A stretch of DNA of 64,000 nt, taken from Bradyrhizobium sp. AZCC 1610 (GTDB lineage: Bacteria; Pseudomonadota; Alphaproteobacteria; Rhizobiales; Xanthobacteraceae). The translations under genes and the position numbers were made by a program. The stretch spans positions 2,637,001-2,701,000 of the forward strand of contig NZ_JAZHRR010000001.1 of assembly GCF_036924515.1 (NCBI RefSeq). Direction: 5' to 3'. The notes beneath the pieces were generated by a model. The model saw nothing but the letters and a program-made list of their open reading frames with translations. It had not been told where the DNA came from and searched no databases. Of the stretch, positions 54,825 to 64,000 are shown piece after piece (within the stretch, counting starts at the first letter, position 1; each line of letters starts with the position of its first letter).

Positions 54825-57152
54825 ATGACCGAGCCGTTATTGGGGCGCAGCATCGATCGCCTCGAAGACGAGCGCTTCGTGCGGGGCCGCGGGCGCTACA
54901 TCGCCGATCTCTTGGCGTCCAACGCGCTTCATGGCGTCGTCGTCCGCTCGCCGCATGCGCATGCGCGGATCGCAGCGATCAGCATCGATGCGGCGCGCAA
55001 GATGCGCGGCGTCGCCGCTGTGCTCACGGGAGCCGAACTGGCATCCGACAATATCGGCCCGCTGCCGTGCGTGGTGACCGGTATCCCGATGACAACGCCG
55101 CTCGTGGTGCCGCCCTGTCACGCGCTGGCGCGCGACGCCGTTCGTTATGTCGGCGAGCCGGTCGCGTTCGTGGTCGCGGATAGCGCCGAAGCCGCGCGCG
55201 ATGCCGCCGAGGCCATCGTCGTCGACTATGCGTCGCTGCCGCCGGTCGTCTCGATCGCAGATGCCATTCTGCCGGGCGCCGCGCCGATCTGGCCGGAGGC
55301 TAGAGGCAATATCGCGTTCCGGTTCAATCGTGGCGAGATCGGTCCGGTGGAAGCGGCGATCCGCGCCGCCGCCCATGTCGTGGAATGCGAGCTGGTCAAC
55401 AACCGCGTCGTCGCCGCGCCGCTGGAGACGCGCGGCGCGGTAGGGGAGTTCGATGTCGCCAGCGGCCGTCTGCATCTGATCGCCTCGGCCGCCGGCGCGC
55501 ACGCGATCCGCGACCTGCTCGCCGACGATGTCTTTCGCATCGGCAGAGACAAACTTCGCGTCAGCATTCCCGACGTCGGCGGCGGCTTCGGGATGAAGAA
55601 CGTTCTCTATCCGGAATGGGTGCTGGTGCTCTGGGCGGCGCGCCGCCTCGGCCGCCCGGTCACGTGGATCGGGGATCGCAGCGAGGATTTCACCGGCTCC
55701 GTCCATGGCCGCGACAGCCTCGTCCGCGCCCGCCTTGCGCTCGACCGCGATGGCCGCTTCCTGGCGCTCGACACCAAAGTCCTCGCCAATCTGGGCGCCT
55801 ATGTCTCGACGCTGGCGGCGGGCGTGCCGACCAGGGCGATGGCGAGCGCGATGGGCGGCGTCTACGACATTCCGCTGATCGCATTTGAGACGAGCGGCGT
55901 GTTCACCAATACGACGCCGATCGACGCCTATCGCGGCGCCGGCAAGCCCGAGGCGAATTATCTGATCGAGCGCTGCATCGATATTGCAGCTCACCAGCTC
56001 GGGATGGATGCGCTGAAGCTGCGGCGCAAGAACATCTTTCGCCGTTTTCCCCATTCAAGCGCGATGGGGCTTATCGTCGAGCAGGGCAGCTTTGCGCACG
56101 CGATCGATCACGCGGTCAAGGCCGCGGCAGGATTCGATGCGCGCCGGCGAAGCTCGCGCAAGCGGGGCAAGCTGCGCGGCTTGGGCTACGCCTGCTTTCT
56201 CGAAACGTCGCGCGGCCAGCCCAATGAGGTGGCGGAGGTGTGTCTCGGCAAGGACGGCCTGATCGATCTGAAGGTCGGCACGCATTCCAGCGGCCAGGGC
56301 CACGAGACCACGTTCGCCCAGATCGCGGCCGATGCGTTCGGCCTGCCGCTCGAGCGCTTCCGGTTTCGGCAGGGCGATACGGATGATCTCGACTCCGGCG
56401 GCGGGCATGGCGGGGCGCGCTCCATGCATCAGGGCGGCACCGCGCTGCTGATGGCGGCCGAAGGCCTGATCGAGAATGCGCGGCGGCTTGCCGCCCGCCT
56501 GCTGCAAGCCAGTGTCGATGCCGTCAGCTATGAAGCCGGCATGCTGCGCGTGGCCGCGACCGGGCAGGAGATCAGCCTCGACGAGGTGGCGCGCGCCTCC
56601 TACCAGACGCCCGGCGACGATGTCGCGCCCGGCCTTGCGCACAAGGCGACCCACCTGTGCGACCGCTATACCTTCCCCAATGGCTGCCATATTGCCGAAG
56701 TCGAGATCGACCCCGAGACCGGGGAAGTCAGGCTCGATCGCTATGTGATTTTCGACGACTATGGTCGCCTGCTCGATCCTCGCCTGACGCTGGGACAGGT
56801 GCATGGCGGCGTCGCGCAAGGCATCGGCCAGGCGTTGTTCGAGCACGCGCTGTTCGATGCGGAGACCGGGCAGATCCTCTCGGGCTCGCTGATGGATTAT
56901 GCGCTGCCGCGCGCGGACGATCTTCCCGCGTTCGAGGGTAGCCTGACGGGCGACTTTCCAAGCCGCGCCAACCGGCTGGGGGTGAAGGGAAGCGGTCAGG
57001 CCGGCGCCATCGCCGCACCCGCCACCATCATGAACGCCGTGATGAACGCACTGACGCCGCTCGGCGTGCGGCATCTCGATATGCCCGCTACGCCCTCCCG
57101 CATCTGGCGCGCGATCCGGTCGGCCGGCTCGCAAACGCCTGGACAGGACTAA
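54825..57152 (+). CDS. Xanthine dehydrogenase family, molybdopterin-binding large subunit
   Basis: A 775-residue hydroxylase subunit. SIDRLEDERFVRGRGRYIAD opens the domain; cofactor segments are VGGGFGMKN (about residues 250-258) and GTHSSGQGHETTFAQI, GGGHGGARSMHQGG. In the C-terminal segment GVKGSGQAG the residue at the usual catalytic Glu is Gln725 (codon 56997-56999). Neither the 2Fe-2S nor the FAD subunit gene is adjacent. The likely reaction is hydroxylation of a heterocycle or aldehyde. It converges, with a 4-bp overlap, on a LysR gene. Confidence 0.9.
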   Translation: MTEPLLGRSIDRLEDERFVRGRGRYIADLLASNALHGVVVRSPHAHARIAAISIDAARKMRGVAAVLTGAELASDNIGPLPCVVTGIPMTTPLVVPPCHALARDAVRYVGEPVAFVVADSAEAARDAAEAIVVDYASLPPVVSIADAILPGAAPIWPEARGNIAFRFNRGEIGPVEAAIRAAAHVVECELVNNRVVAAPLETRGAVGEFDVASGRLHLIASAAGAHAIRDLLADDVFRIGRDKLRVSIPDVGGGFGMKNVLYPEWVLVLWAARRLGRPVTWIGDRSEDFTGSVHGRDSLVRARLALDRDGRFLALDTKVLANLGAYVSTLAAGVPTRAMASAMGGVYDIPLIAFETSGVFTNTTPIDAYRGAGKPEANYLIERCIDIAAHQLGMDALKLRRKNIFRRFPHSSAMGLIVEQGSFAHAIDHAVKAAAGFDARRRSSRKRGKLRGLGYACFLETSRGQPNEVAEVCLGKDGLIDLKVGTHSSGQGHETTFAQIAADAFGLPLERFRFRQGDTDDLDSGGGHGGARSMHQGGTALLMAAEGLIENARRLAARLLQASVDAVSYEAGMLRVAATGQEISLDEVARASYQTPGDDVAPGLAHKATHLCDRYTFPNGCHIAEVEIDPETGEVRLDRYVIFDDYGRLLDPRLTLGQVHGGVAQGIGQALFEHALFDAETGQILSGSLMDYALPRADDLPAFEGSLTGDFPSRANRLGVKGSGQAGAIAAPATIMNAVMNALTPLGVRHLDMPATPSRIWRAIRSAGSQTPGQD

Positions 57153-58117
57153 GGCCGCCGCGGCGCGCTGGTGCGCTTGCTCCGCCGGCCGCTTCCTTTC
57201 GCGGGCCAGCGCCCTTCGTTGACGGCCGCGCGGACGATCTCGACCACGGTCCTGCGAACCTCGAGGAACGCCTTGGTCTGCGGCCGGTCTGCAAGCGAAA
57301 CCAGGGCGCACGAACGCGTCAGCGGCGGATCGATGATGCGCCGTGCGTGATATTTCGCCGCCGCCAGGTCGGAGAGGACGGTTGCGCGGGAGAGGATCGC
57401 GCATCCCAGTCCAGCCTCGATCGCCATTCGCAATGCCGACAATGAATCGACTTCGAGCGTTTCGCTCGGAGTGATTTGATTACGAAGAACCTGGGTCTGG
57501 ATGATGGCCCGCGATGCCGGCATCGGCGTCAGCCCAACCACGCTTCGTTGCGGAATGGCAGAGAACGCGATCGGGCCGGATGATCGGCCGATCAGGCTCG
57601 GATGCCCGACGAGATAGAGCTCTTCGTCGTGCAGTAACTCGACGTCCAGGCGAGCATCCCGCGGTGGATTATAGGCGAGCGCGAGATCGACCGTGCCTGA
57701 GAAGATGCGCTCGATCAGCGCCGGCGACAGCGCCTCGACGACCGTCAGATATACGCCCGGAGAGTTCTTTCGCACCGCCTTCATGACATCGAGGGCGACC
57801 ATGGCGATCGCGGTATGGCTGAGGCCGAGGCTAACCGGACCGGTTGCGGCCTCGTTATAGGTCCGGACATCCTCTTCCGCCTTGCCGAGCGCCGAAAGCA
57901 CGGCGCTGGCATGCTCGTAGAGCCGCCGGCCGGCCGCGGTCAGCGCGATCCCGCGCGGCCTTCGTTCGAGCAACTTGACGCCCAGATCCGTTTCGAGTGC
58001 GGCGACGTGATGGCTCAACGCCGACTGGGCGACGTTGAGCGTCTCCGCCGCCCGCGACAGCACGCCGGCGTCGGCGATGGCGATGAAATACCTGAGCTGC
58101 CGCAATCCGAGCGCCAT
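57149..58117 (-). CDS. LysR-family transcriptional regulator
   Basis: A 322-residue regulator. The winged helix-turn-helix (AETLNVAQSALSHHVAALET, residues 23-42) and the effector domain are normal. The start at 58117 follows GGCAGGAGCG. It is divergent from the HMG-CoA-lyase-like gene, the usual LysR layout, so it probably controls that operon in response to a pathway compound. A basic tail (KGSGRRSKRTS) is unusual. Confidence 0.92.
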   Translation of the reverse strand: MALGLRQLRYFIAIADAGVLSRAAETLNVAQSALSHHVAALETDLGVKLLERRPRGIALTAAGRRLYEHASAVLSALGKAEEDVRTYNEAATGPVSLGLSHTAIAMVALDVMKAVRKNSPGVYLTVVEALSPALIERIFSGTVDLALAYNPPRDARLDVELLHDEELYLVGHPSLIGRSSGPIAFSAIPQRSVVGLTPMPASRAIIQTQVLRNQITPSETLEVDSLSALRMAIEAGLGCAILSRATVLSDLAAAKYHARRIIDPPLTRSCALVSLADRPQTKAFLEVRRTVVEIVRAAVNEGRWPAKGSGRRSKRTSAPRRP

Positions 58118-58242
58118 TGAAATCGCTCCTGCCATCTAATTATCAGAATAGAATGATCTTCATATTATATTTGTCAGATGTCTATGCACGCGGCAAGCTG
58201 CCGTCACAAGTAATAACGACAACCCCGGAGGAGCGCCGGCGC
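58118..58242. promoter_or_regulatory. Divergent LysR / lyase promoter region
   Basis: 125 bp, AT-rich for this genome between 58136 and 58190. It should hold the LysR binding site (T-N11-A type), but I cannot pick a single best palindrome. The ribosome site CCCGGAGGAGCG is at its right end. Confidence 0.5.
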
Positions 58243-59195
58243 ATGGACCTGCCGAGCAGCGTCGTCATCAGCGAGGAGGGACCCCGCGAAGGCTTTCAGA
58301 TCGAGACCGGTCCGATCGCGACGGCGGACAAGATCGCGTTGATCGACGCGCTCTCCGCGTGCGGCCTCCGTCGGATCCAGGTCGCTTCTTTCGTCAATCC
58401 CAAGCACGTTCCGGGGTGGGCCGATGCCGAGGCCGTCATGGAAGGCTTCACGGCGCGGGAAGGCGTCGAATACTCGGCGGTGTGGTTCAATGAGGCCGGG
58501 ATGCTGCGCGCGTTGGCGTTCAAGCAGAAACTTGCCCTTGCCGGATTCATTTCACTGAGCGCCTCCGAACCGTTTGCGATCAGGAACCTCAATCGCGACC
58601 GTGCCGGACAGATCGAGGCGATGCGCAGATATGTGCGCGTGCATCGGGAAGCCGGCGTGTCGATTAGCAAGATCATCGTCATGGCCGCCTTCGGCTGCAA
58701 CTTCGCTGGAGACATCTCGCCGGCAAAAGTCGTCGAGACGGTTGCGGACGCGCGCGCCGTCGCGCGCGAAGCCGGCGTGGCGGTGCAGGACGTCACGTTG
58801 GCAGACTCCATGGGCTGGGCCACGCCCCGGCGCGTCGCGGATGCCGTCGGCGCCGTTCGGGACCGCTTCGACGATGTGCGGATCGCGCTTCATCTTCACG
58901 ACACGCGCGGGCAGGGCATCGCCTGTGCCTATGAGGGCCTGCGGCTCGGCGTCACGGCTTTCGATGCCGCGGTGGCAGGGCTCGGCGGGTGCCCGTTTGC
59001 CGGCCAGCCAGGGGCGCCAGGCAACATCGCCACCGAAGAACTTGCGCTGCTCTGCGAGGAAATGGGTATCTCCACGGGCCTGAATATCGAGGCGCTGATC
59101 GAGGCCGGGCGGCTTGCCGAGCGGATCGTCGGACACAGACTGCCGAGCGCTGCATTGCGATCGGGAACGCTCGCCGCATTCAGGAGACGGGCTGC

Positions 59196-59199
<4 letters not shown>
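58243..59199 (+). CDS. Hydroxymethylglutaryl-CoA lyase-like aldolase
   Basis: A 318-residue DRE-TIM metallolyase that cleaves a 3-hydroxy-3-methylglutaryl-CoA type substrate to acetyl-CoA and a ketoacid. EEGPREGFQIE (metal and catalytic Arg region), HLHDTRGQGIA and the Cys loop GLGGCPFA are present. It is coupled by ATGA to the CoA transferase, so the pair would activate and then cleave a dicarboxylate such as meglutol or citramalate (inference). Confidence 0.9.
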
Positions 59200-60413
<1,214 letters not shown>

Positions 60414-60486
60414 AAGTGAAGACGAAGCGAACAAGAGCGGTCCAACCGCCTCGCGTGATGCAACATGGTCAGGGAGGAAGCGGAGT

Positions 60487-61482
60487 ATGATTTCCGGCAA
60501 ACTGGTTCGAGCGAAAGCTTGCATCCTCGGTGTGGCGACCGCGGCTCTTGCGCTGAGCGCAATCGCGTTGCCTGCAAAGGCGCAACCATATCCATCGCGG
60601 TCGATCACGATGCTGGTCGGCTATTCCGCGGGCGGGCAGGCCGACGCTCTGGCCCGGATCGTGGGTAAGCAACTCGGCGAGAACCTCAAAGTATCCGTCG
60701 TAATCGAAAACAAGACGGGGGCGAACGGCATGATTGCGGCCCAAGCGGCCGCGCGCGCCGAGCCTGACGGATACTCCATCCTCATGGTGACCGATGCAAT
60801 GGTCACCATCGACCCGCACCTCGCCACCAGCAATCACTTCGACCTTTCGAAGGCCATGGAGCCGGTCGTCAGCGTCGCATGGTCGCCGCTGCTGCTTGCC
60901 GCGGCCAACAATGTGCCGGCCAATTCGGTGGCCGAACTCGTCGCGCTGGGCAAGCAAAAGACGCAGAATTTGAGCTTTGGGAGTTCGGGCAGCTCGACGC
61001 CGCACCGCCTCGCCGGCGAGATGCTGCAGAAGTACGGCGGCTTCACCATGACCCACATCCCCTACAAGGGAACAGCGGCTTCAGTGAACGATCTCCTCGG
61101 CGGGCAGATACCGCTGCTGTTCGGCGCACCGACGGCGGTGGAGCCGCTGGCGACGGCGGGCAAGATCAAGGTGCTCGGCGTCACGTCCGAGAAACGATTC
61201 CCGTTGCTGCCCAACGTGCCGGCGATCAGCGAAACTTTTCCGCAGTTCAAGATCATCAGCTATATCGGGTTCATGCTCCCAAGGAACACGCCCAGACCGG
61301 TGATCGCTACCTTGAACAAGGAAGTGAACCAGATACTTGCAACGGACACGATGCGCGCCTGGCTGGACAAGCAGGGCATGGTCGCCGTCGGTGGCATGCC
61401 TGATGATTTCAGGCGCCAGATCGAGGTCGACTATCAGGCGCGGGGTGAACTCGTCCGAGCTCTCGGCATCACCGCCGAGTGA
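60487..61482 (+). CDS. Bug-family substrate-binding protein
   Basis: A 331-residue periplasmic receptor (signal peptide about residues 1-32, ending AKAQ). YPSRSITMLVGYSAGGQADA and HIPYKGTAASVNDLLGGQIP are family signatures. As the third gene after the lyase and transferase, it probably captures their substrate. TctA/TctB permeases are missing here and must come from elsewhere. Confidence 0.92.
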   Translation: MISGKLVRAKACILGVATAALALSAIALPAKAQPYPSRSITMLVGYSAGGQADALARIVGKQLGENLKVSVVIENKTGANGMIAAQAAARAEPDGYSILMVTDAMVTIDPHLATSNHFDLSKAMEPVVSVAWSPLLLAAANNVPANSVAELVALGKQKTQNLSFGSSGSSTPHRLAGEMLQKYGGFTMTHIPYKGTAASVNDLLGGQIPLLFGAPTAVEPLATAGKIKVLGVTSEKRFPLLPNVPAISETFPQFKIISYIGFMLPRNTPRPVIATLNKEVNQILATDTMRAWLDKQGMVAVGGMPDDFRRQIEVDYQARGELVRALGITAE

Positions 61483-61522
61483 GCGAGGCAAGCGCCTCGT
61501 CGGGTCCGTCGCCATCGTCGCC

Positions 61523-61990
61523 TCAAGCGCTCTTTGGTTTCTTCCGGGAAGCCCGCGCCGAAACGTTCAGTGCCGCGGCCTCGCGGATGAGCGCCTTCAA
61601 CGCCTTCTCATCGATCTTGTCACCCTGATGGAAGTCGATGGCGCGCCTGGTGTTGCCTTCGAGGCTGGAGTTGAAGAGGTCTGTTGGGTCGTCCAGCGAG
61701 GCGCCCTTGGCGAAGGTCATCTTCACGACCGCCTTGTAGGTCTCGCCGGTGCAGATGATGCCGTCGTGCTCCCACACCGGAACGCCGCGCCACTTCCACT
61801 CCTCGACCACTTCGGGGTCGGCCTGCTTGATGATGCTCCTGATACGCGCGAGCATCTCGCCGCGCCAATCACCCAGCTCCTTGATTCTTGCATCGATCTG
61901 CTGAGAGGGAGAGCCTCCTGCTTTTGCTTCGCTCGCGCCGCTCTTCTTCATGCTTGTCGCTTTCTTCATGGCTGTCGCCGTTCCGCTCAC
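61523..61990 (-). CDS. DUF1801-family protein
   Basis: A 155-residue protein with a Lys-rich, low-complexity N-terminus (first 30 residues) and a DUF1801 domain (IKELGDWRGEMLARIRSIIK, EWKWRGVPVWEHDGIICTGE). The fold is like the iron-binding frataxin-type YdhG/DUF1801 proteins; no activity is known. It overlaps the upstream DUF1801 gene (ATGA). Confidence 0.82.
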   Translation of the reverse strand: MSGTATAMKKATSMKKSGASEAKAGGSPSQQIDARIKELGDWRGEMLARIRSIIKQADPEVVEEWKWRGVPVWEHDGIICTGETYKAVVKMTFAKGASLDDPTDLFNSSLEGNTRRAIDFHQGDKIDEKALKALIREAAALNVSARASRKKPKSA

Positions 61991-62454
61991 AATCGTTCGC
62001 CGGGCAATTGGCTAACTTGTTTCACCCAGGCGACGAACTGAGCTTCGTCGAGGTCGTCCTCGTAAATGTCGAGGTAACGCACTTCCTTATGCTTGGACTC
62101 GCCGGGCGGAATAGGACGCAGCGATGTGCCACGAAAGAAAGTCACTTTGACGTATTTCGTGAAGCAGTGAAAGCCGAGGAACCAGCCTTGGCCTTCAACG
62201 CCATAGAACGGCGTGTTCCATTTGACTGCCTTGTGCACACCGGGGACGGTGCGCACGATCAGAGCATCGAGGTGGCGCCCGACGTCGCGTTTCCAGCCCG
62301 GCATGGCCGCGATGTAGGCCTGCACGGGGGCGTCGCCGTATCCCTTCGCGATCTGGGGATTGCCGCCCGAGAGCAGGGCGGGCTTTGCGGCAGTCTGCTT
62401 GGCGGCGGCCTTCTTTGCGGCCTTGGCCGGCCTTCTCGACGTCGTTTGCGCCAT
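61987..62454 (-). CDS. DUF1801-family protein
   Basis: A second, diverged 155-residue DUF1801 protein with a Lys/Ala-rich N-terminus (KAAKKAAAKQTAAK) reminiscent of DNA-binding tails. HKAVKWNTPFYGVEGQGWFL is the domain core. Overlap with the next gene shows they form one unit with the membrane protein and SRPBCC/ArsR genes upstream. Confidence 0.82.
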   Translation of the reverse strand: MAQTTSRRPAKAAKKAAAKQTAAKPALLSGGNPQIAKGYGDAPVQAYIAAMPGWKRDVGRHLDALIVRTVPGVHKAVKWNTPFYGVEGQGWFLGFHCFTKYVKVTFFRGTSLRPIPPGESKHKEVRYLDIYEDDLDEAQFVAWVKQVSQLPGERL

Positions 62455-62479
62455 TGTGTTCGCTCCTGTCGCCGATACG

Positions 62480-62674
62480 TCAGCCGCTGCGCCATTTGGC
62501 GGCGTAGGGCAGGACGAACATGTAGAGGCCAGTGAACATTAGTAAAAAGAGCGGCGGCAATGGGGAGTATACCACCCACGGGGAAGGCTCCCCCAATCCC
62601 ATGGCAATGAAATTGGCAACGACGGTCACCGTGAAAGCAATCGACAGCCAGCGGTGAATTTGCCGAATCCACAT
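62480..62674 (-). CDS. Small two-helix membrane protein
   Basis: A 64-residue membrane protein with two hydrophobic segments (about residues 10-27 and 39-57). The start at 62674 follows AAAGGAGGAACTGGAAC, a strong site. I do not recognise a named family. Its place in an ArsR-SRPBCC operon is common for small membrane proteins in Bradyrhizobium. Confidence 0.75.
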   Translation of the reverse strand: MWIRQIHRWLSIAFTVTVVANFIAMGLGEPSPWVVYSPLPPLFLLMFTGLYMFVLPYAAKWRSG

Positions 62675-62729
62675 GTTCCAGTTCCTCCTTTGCAGACTTT
62701 GTAGACGAGCCGGAGCGTAACGCGGCGGT

Positions 62730-63161
62730 TCACTCCGTCCGCGCCACGAGCTCTTCCAGCTTCGCGAAGAATTGCTGCCATCCGGCGTGGGCGCCGCCAA
62801 AGGCCTGCTTCTGATCCGGCCGGAAGCCCGACTGCTCCATGCGCAGGAGGGTGCCCGTGCGCGTTGGCGTGAGCGTAAACGTCACCACGCTCTGCAGGTT
62901 GAAGGCCGCATCCTCGTGCTTGAAATTCCAAGTGTAGGACAGTTCCTTGTTCGGCTCGATGGCGAGCACCTCGCAGTCCATCACGCCGCCCCATTCGCCG
63001 CGAAGATTGAAACGGTGACCCACGGCAGGCTTGAAGTCGTTCTTCATCAGCCATTCCTCCATCAGGTGTGGTTGCGTGAGCGCGCGCCAGAGCTTTTCCG
63101 GCGGATGCGGCATCTCGCGTTCGACGACGACGGTGCGCGTTTCAGTCGCTGTATTGGTCAT
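62730..63161 (-). CDS. SRPBCC / AHSA1-domain protein
   Basis: A 143-residue START-like protein (PPEKLWRALTQPHLMEEWL, then NFKHEDAAFNLQSVVTFTL). Such proteins bind hydrophobic ligands; genes paired with ArsR are frequent. It overlaps the ArsR gene (ATGA). Confidence 0.9.
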   Translation of the reverse strand: MTNTATETRTVVVEREMPHPPEKLWRALTQPHLMEEWLMKNDFKPAVGHRFNLRGEWGGVMDCEVLAIEPNKELSYTWNFKHEDAAFNLQSVVTFTLTPTRTGTLLRMEQSGFRPDQKQAFGGAHAGWQQFFAKLEELVARTE

Positions 63162-63481
63162 TGGTCCATCCGTTTGAGCAGGTCTTCGAGGTGGTCGAAT
63201 CGGTTTTGCCAGAAGCCGTGCATCTGGCTCGTCCAGTCGATCAGCGGGGCGAGGGCGCTGAGCTGGGCGCTATAGTGCGTCTGTCGGCCTTCGTGGCGGT
63301 CGCGTACCAGCCCAGCCTGCTTGAGAACGCCGAGATGTTTTGAGACGGCCGGTTGCGAGATCCCGGCCCGCGCCGTCAGGGCCCCCACCGTCTGCTCTCC
63401 TTCGCGGCACAGCCGCTCGAAGATCGTCCGGCGGGTAGGATCGGCGAGGGTTCTGAACAGCACGTCGTGAGCGTTCGGCAT
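63158..63481 (-). CDS. ArsR-family transcriptional regulator
   Basis: A 107-residue winged-helix repressor (LADPTRRTIFERLCREGEQT, LTARAGISQPAVSKHLGVLK). It lacks the Cys metal site of ArsR/SmtB, so it responds to something other than a heavy metal. First gene of the operon running to 61523; an inverted repeat lies directly upstream. Confidence 0.92.
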   Translation of the reverse strand: MPNAHDVLFRTLADPTRRTIFERLCREGEQTVGALTARAGISQPAVSKHLGVLKQAGLVRDRHEGRQTHYSAQLSALAPLIDWTSQMHGFWQNRFDHLEDLLKRMDQ

Positions 63482-63485
63482 CTGA

Positions 63486-63511
63486 GATCGATAACCTCTG
63501 GGTTATTGATC
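63486..63511. promoter_or_regulatory. Likely ArsR operator
   Basis: GATCGATAACC (63486-63496) and GGTTATTGATC (63501-63511) form an 11-bp inverted repeat with one mismatch and a 4-bp spacer, five bases before the arsR start. A related half-site pair is CGCATAACC (63513-63524 area) and GGTTATGCATCG (63614-63625). Confidence 0.65.
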
Positions 63512-63577
63512 GACGCATAACCACTGAGATATGGGTTCGTCAAGCGATAAGGCGGGCCAACGACAGAACTCCATAAA

Positions 63578-63594
63578 GGGAACCAGCGGTTCCC
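63578..63594. promoter_or_regulatory. Palindrome between arsR and the next gene
   Basis: GGGAACC-AGC-GGTTCCC is a perfect 7-bp inverted repeat with a 3-bp spacer in the divergent region. It may be a second operator; no T run follows. Confidence 0.4.
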
Positions 63595-63746
63595 CCAGCT
63601 TACTATATCCCGCTGGTTATGCATCGACGTCTGGTCCCGCGACCGCCCGCGAAGCAGAACTGTAGACGCGAACGCCGACGAGATGATCGTTGGCTCGTTG
63701 TCGAAGACGGGCGGCATGACCATGTACAAACTGGGAGGTGAGGCTC

Positions 63747-64000
63747 ATGGAAGATGCTGGCCGTCAGGCCCATTGGGAGAACGTCTACACGACGAAGGGC
63801 GAGAACGAGGTCAGCTGGTTTCAGCAAAGCCCGGCGCCTTCGCTCGAATTGATCGTGCAGGCGGGCACCACCCACGCGTCAGCGATTATCGACATCGGCG
63901 GCGGCGCTTCGCGGCTGGTCGACAATCTCGTTGAGCAAGGGTTTGAGGATGTTACCGTGCTCGATCTGTCGGGCGCGGCGCTGGCTGCCGCCAAAAGCCG
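63747..64000 (+). CDS. Class I SAM-dependent methyltransferase (cut by the window end)
   Basis: The first 84 codons of a methyltransferase: HWENVYTTKGENEVSWFQ is the N-terminus of a thiopurine-methyltransferase-like group, followed by the SAM motif IIDIGGGASRLVDNL. The start at 63747 follows GGGAGGTGAGGCTC. It is divergent from the arsR operon. The rest is outside the window. Confidence 0.85.
   Translation, partial: MEDAGRQAHWENVYTTKGENEVSWFQQSPAPSLELIVQAGTTHASAIIDIGGGASRLVDNLVEQGFEDVTVLDLSGAALAAAKS

Overview
The window is high-GC chromosomal DNA from an alphaproteobacterium, most likely Bradyrhizobium or a close relative in the Nitrobacteraceae. This rests on gene order (rpsF-rpsR-DUF2232-rplI...dnaB-alr; fabD-fabG-acpP-fabF-mltG-yicC-gmk; lptF-lptG-lptD-surA-like-pdxA-rsmA), on many Bug/TAXI solute-binding proteins, and on intergenic repeats I recognise from that genus. 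No search was run, so the genus is an inference.

Layout. 1-3.2 kb: a hypothetical gene with an in-frame stop, a class III adenylate cyclase pseudogene with an IS630-type element 6 bp upstream of its ATG, and a P-loop ATPase. 3.7-9.1 kb: cupin, orphan Bug receptor, exonuclease III, small secreted Cys protein, alr and dnaB. 9.1-13.7 kb: accessory genes between dnaB and rplI: two micro-ORFs around a perfect CRP-type palindrome, a cyclopropane-fatty-acid synthase, a cytochrome c with a long disordered tail, and a TetR-thioesterase pair. 13.7-19.7 kb: the ribosomal cluster (rplI, DUF2232, rpsR, rpsF), interrupted by a TAXI-type TRAP transporter with a coupled 31-residue membrane peptide. 20-22.5 kb: TetR-desaturase operon and a frameshifted LysE exporter. 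22.6-29.3 kb: fatty-acid synthesis genes followed by mltG, yicC and gmk. 29.3-38 kb: accessory mosaic with dispersed repeats, an unrecognised 298-residue gene, an SGNH hydrolase, a HigB/HigA toxin-antitoxin pair, and two decayed ParE/ParD copies bracketing a methyltransferase. 38.2-49.2 kb: alcohol dehydrogenase and the outer-membrane assembly operon, divergent from pepA-holC. 49.4-54.8 kb: lipoprotein, ABC-F ATPase, small proteins, ndk and a TerC-family protein. 54.8-61.5 kb: a probable catabolic module (molybdopterin hydroxylase large subunit, divergent LysR, HMG-CoA-lyase-like aldolase, CaiB-type CoA transferase, Bug receptor). 61.5-64 kb: an ArsR-SRPBCC operon with DUF1801 proteins, and a methyltransferase cut by the window end.

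The core blocks supply replication (dnaB, holC), translation, type II fatty-acid synthesis, peptidoglycan processing (alr, mltG) and LPS export. The accessory blocks are mostly regulator-plus-enzyme pairs with palindromic operators beside them. Three genes (cyclase, LysE, fabF) show 1-2 nt frameshifts, two of them in homopolymers; because fabF is normally important, at least some may be sequence errors. No tRNA, rRNA or CRISPR array was found.
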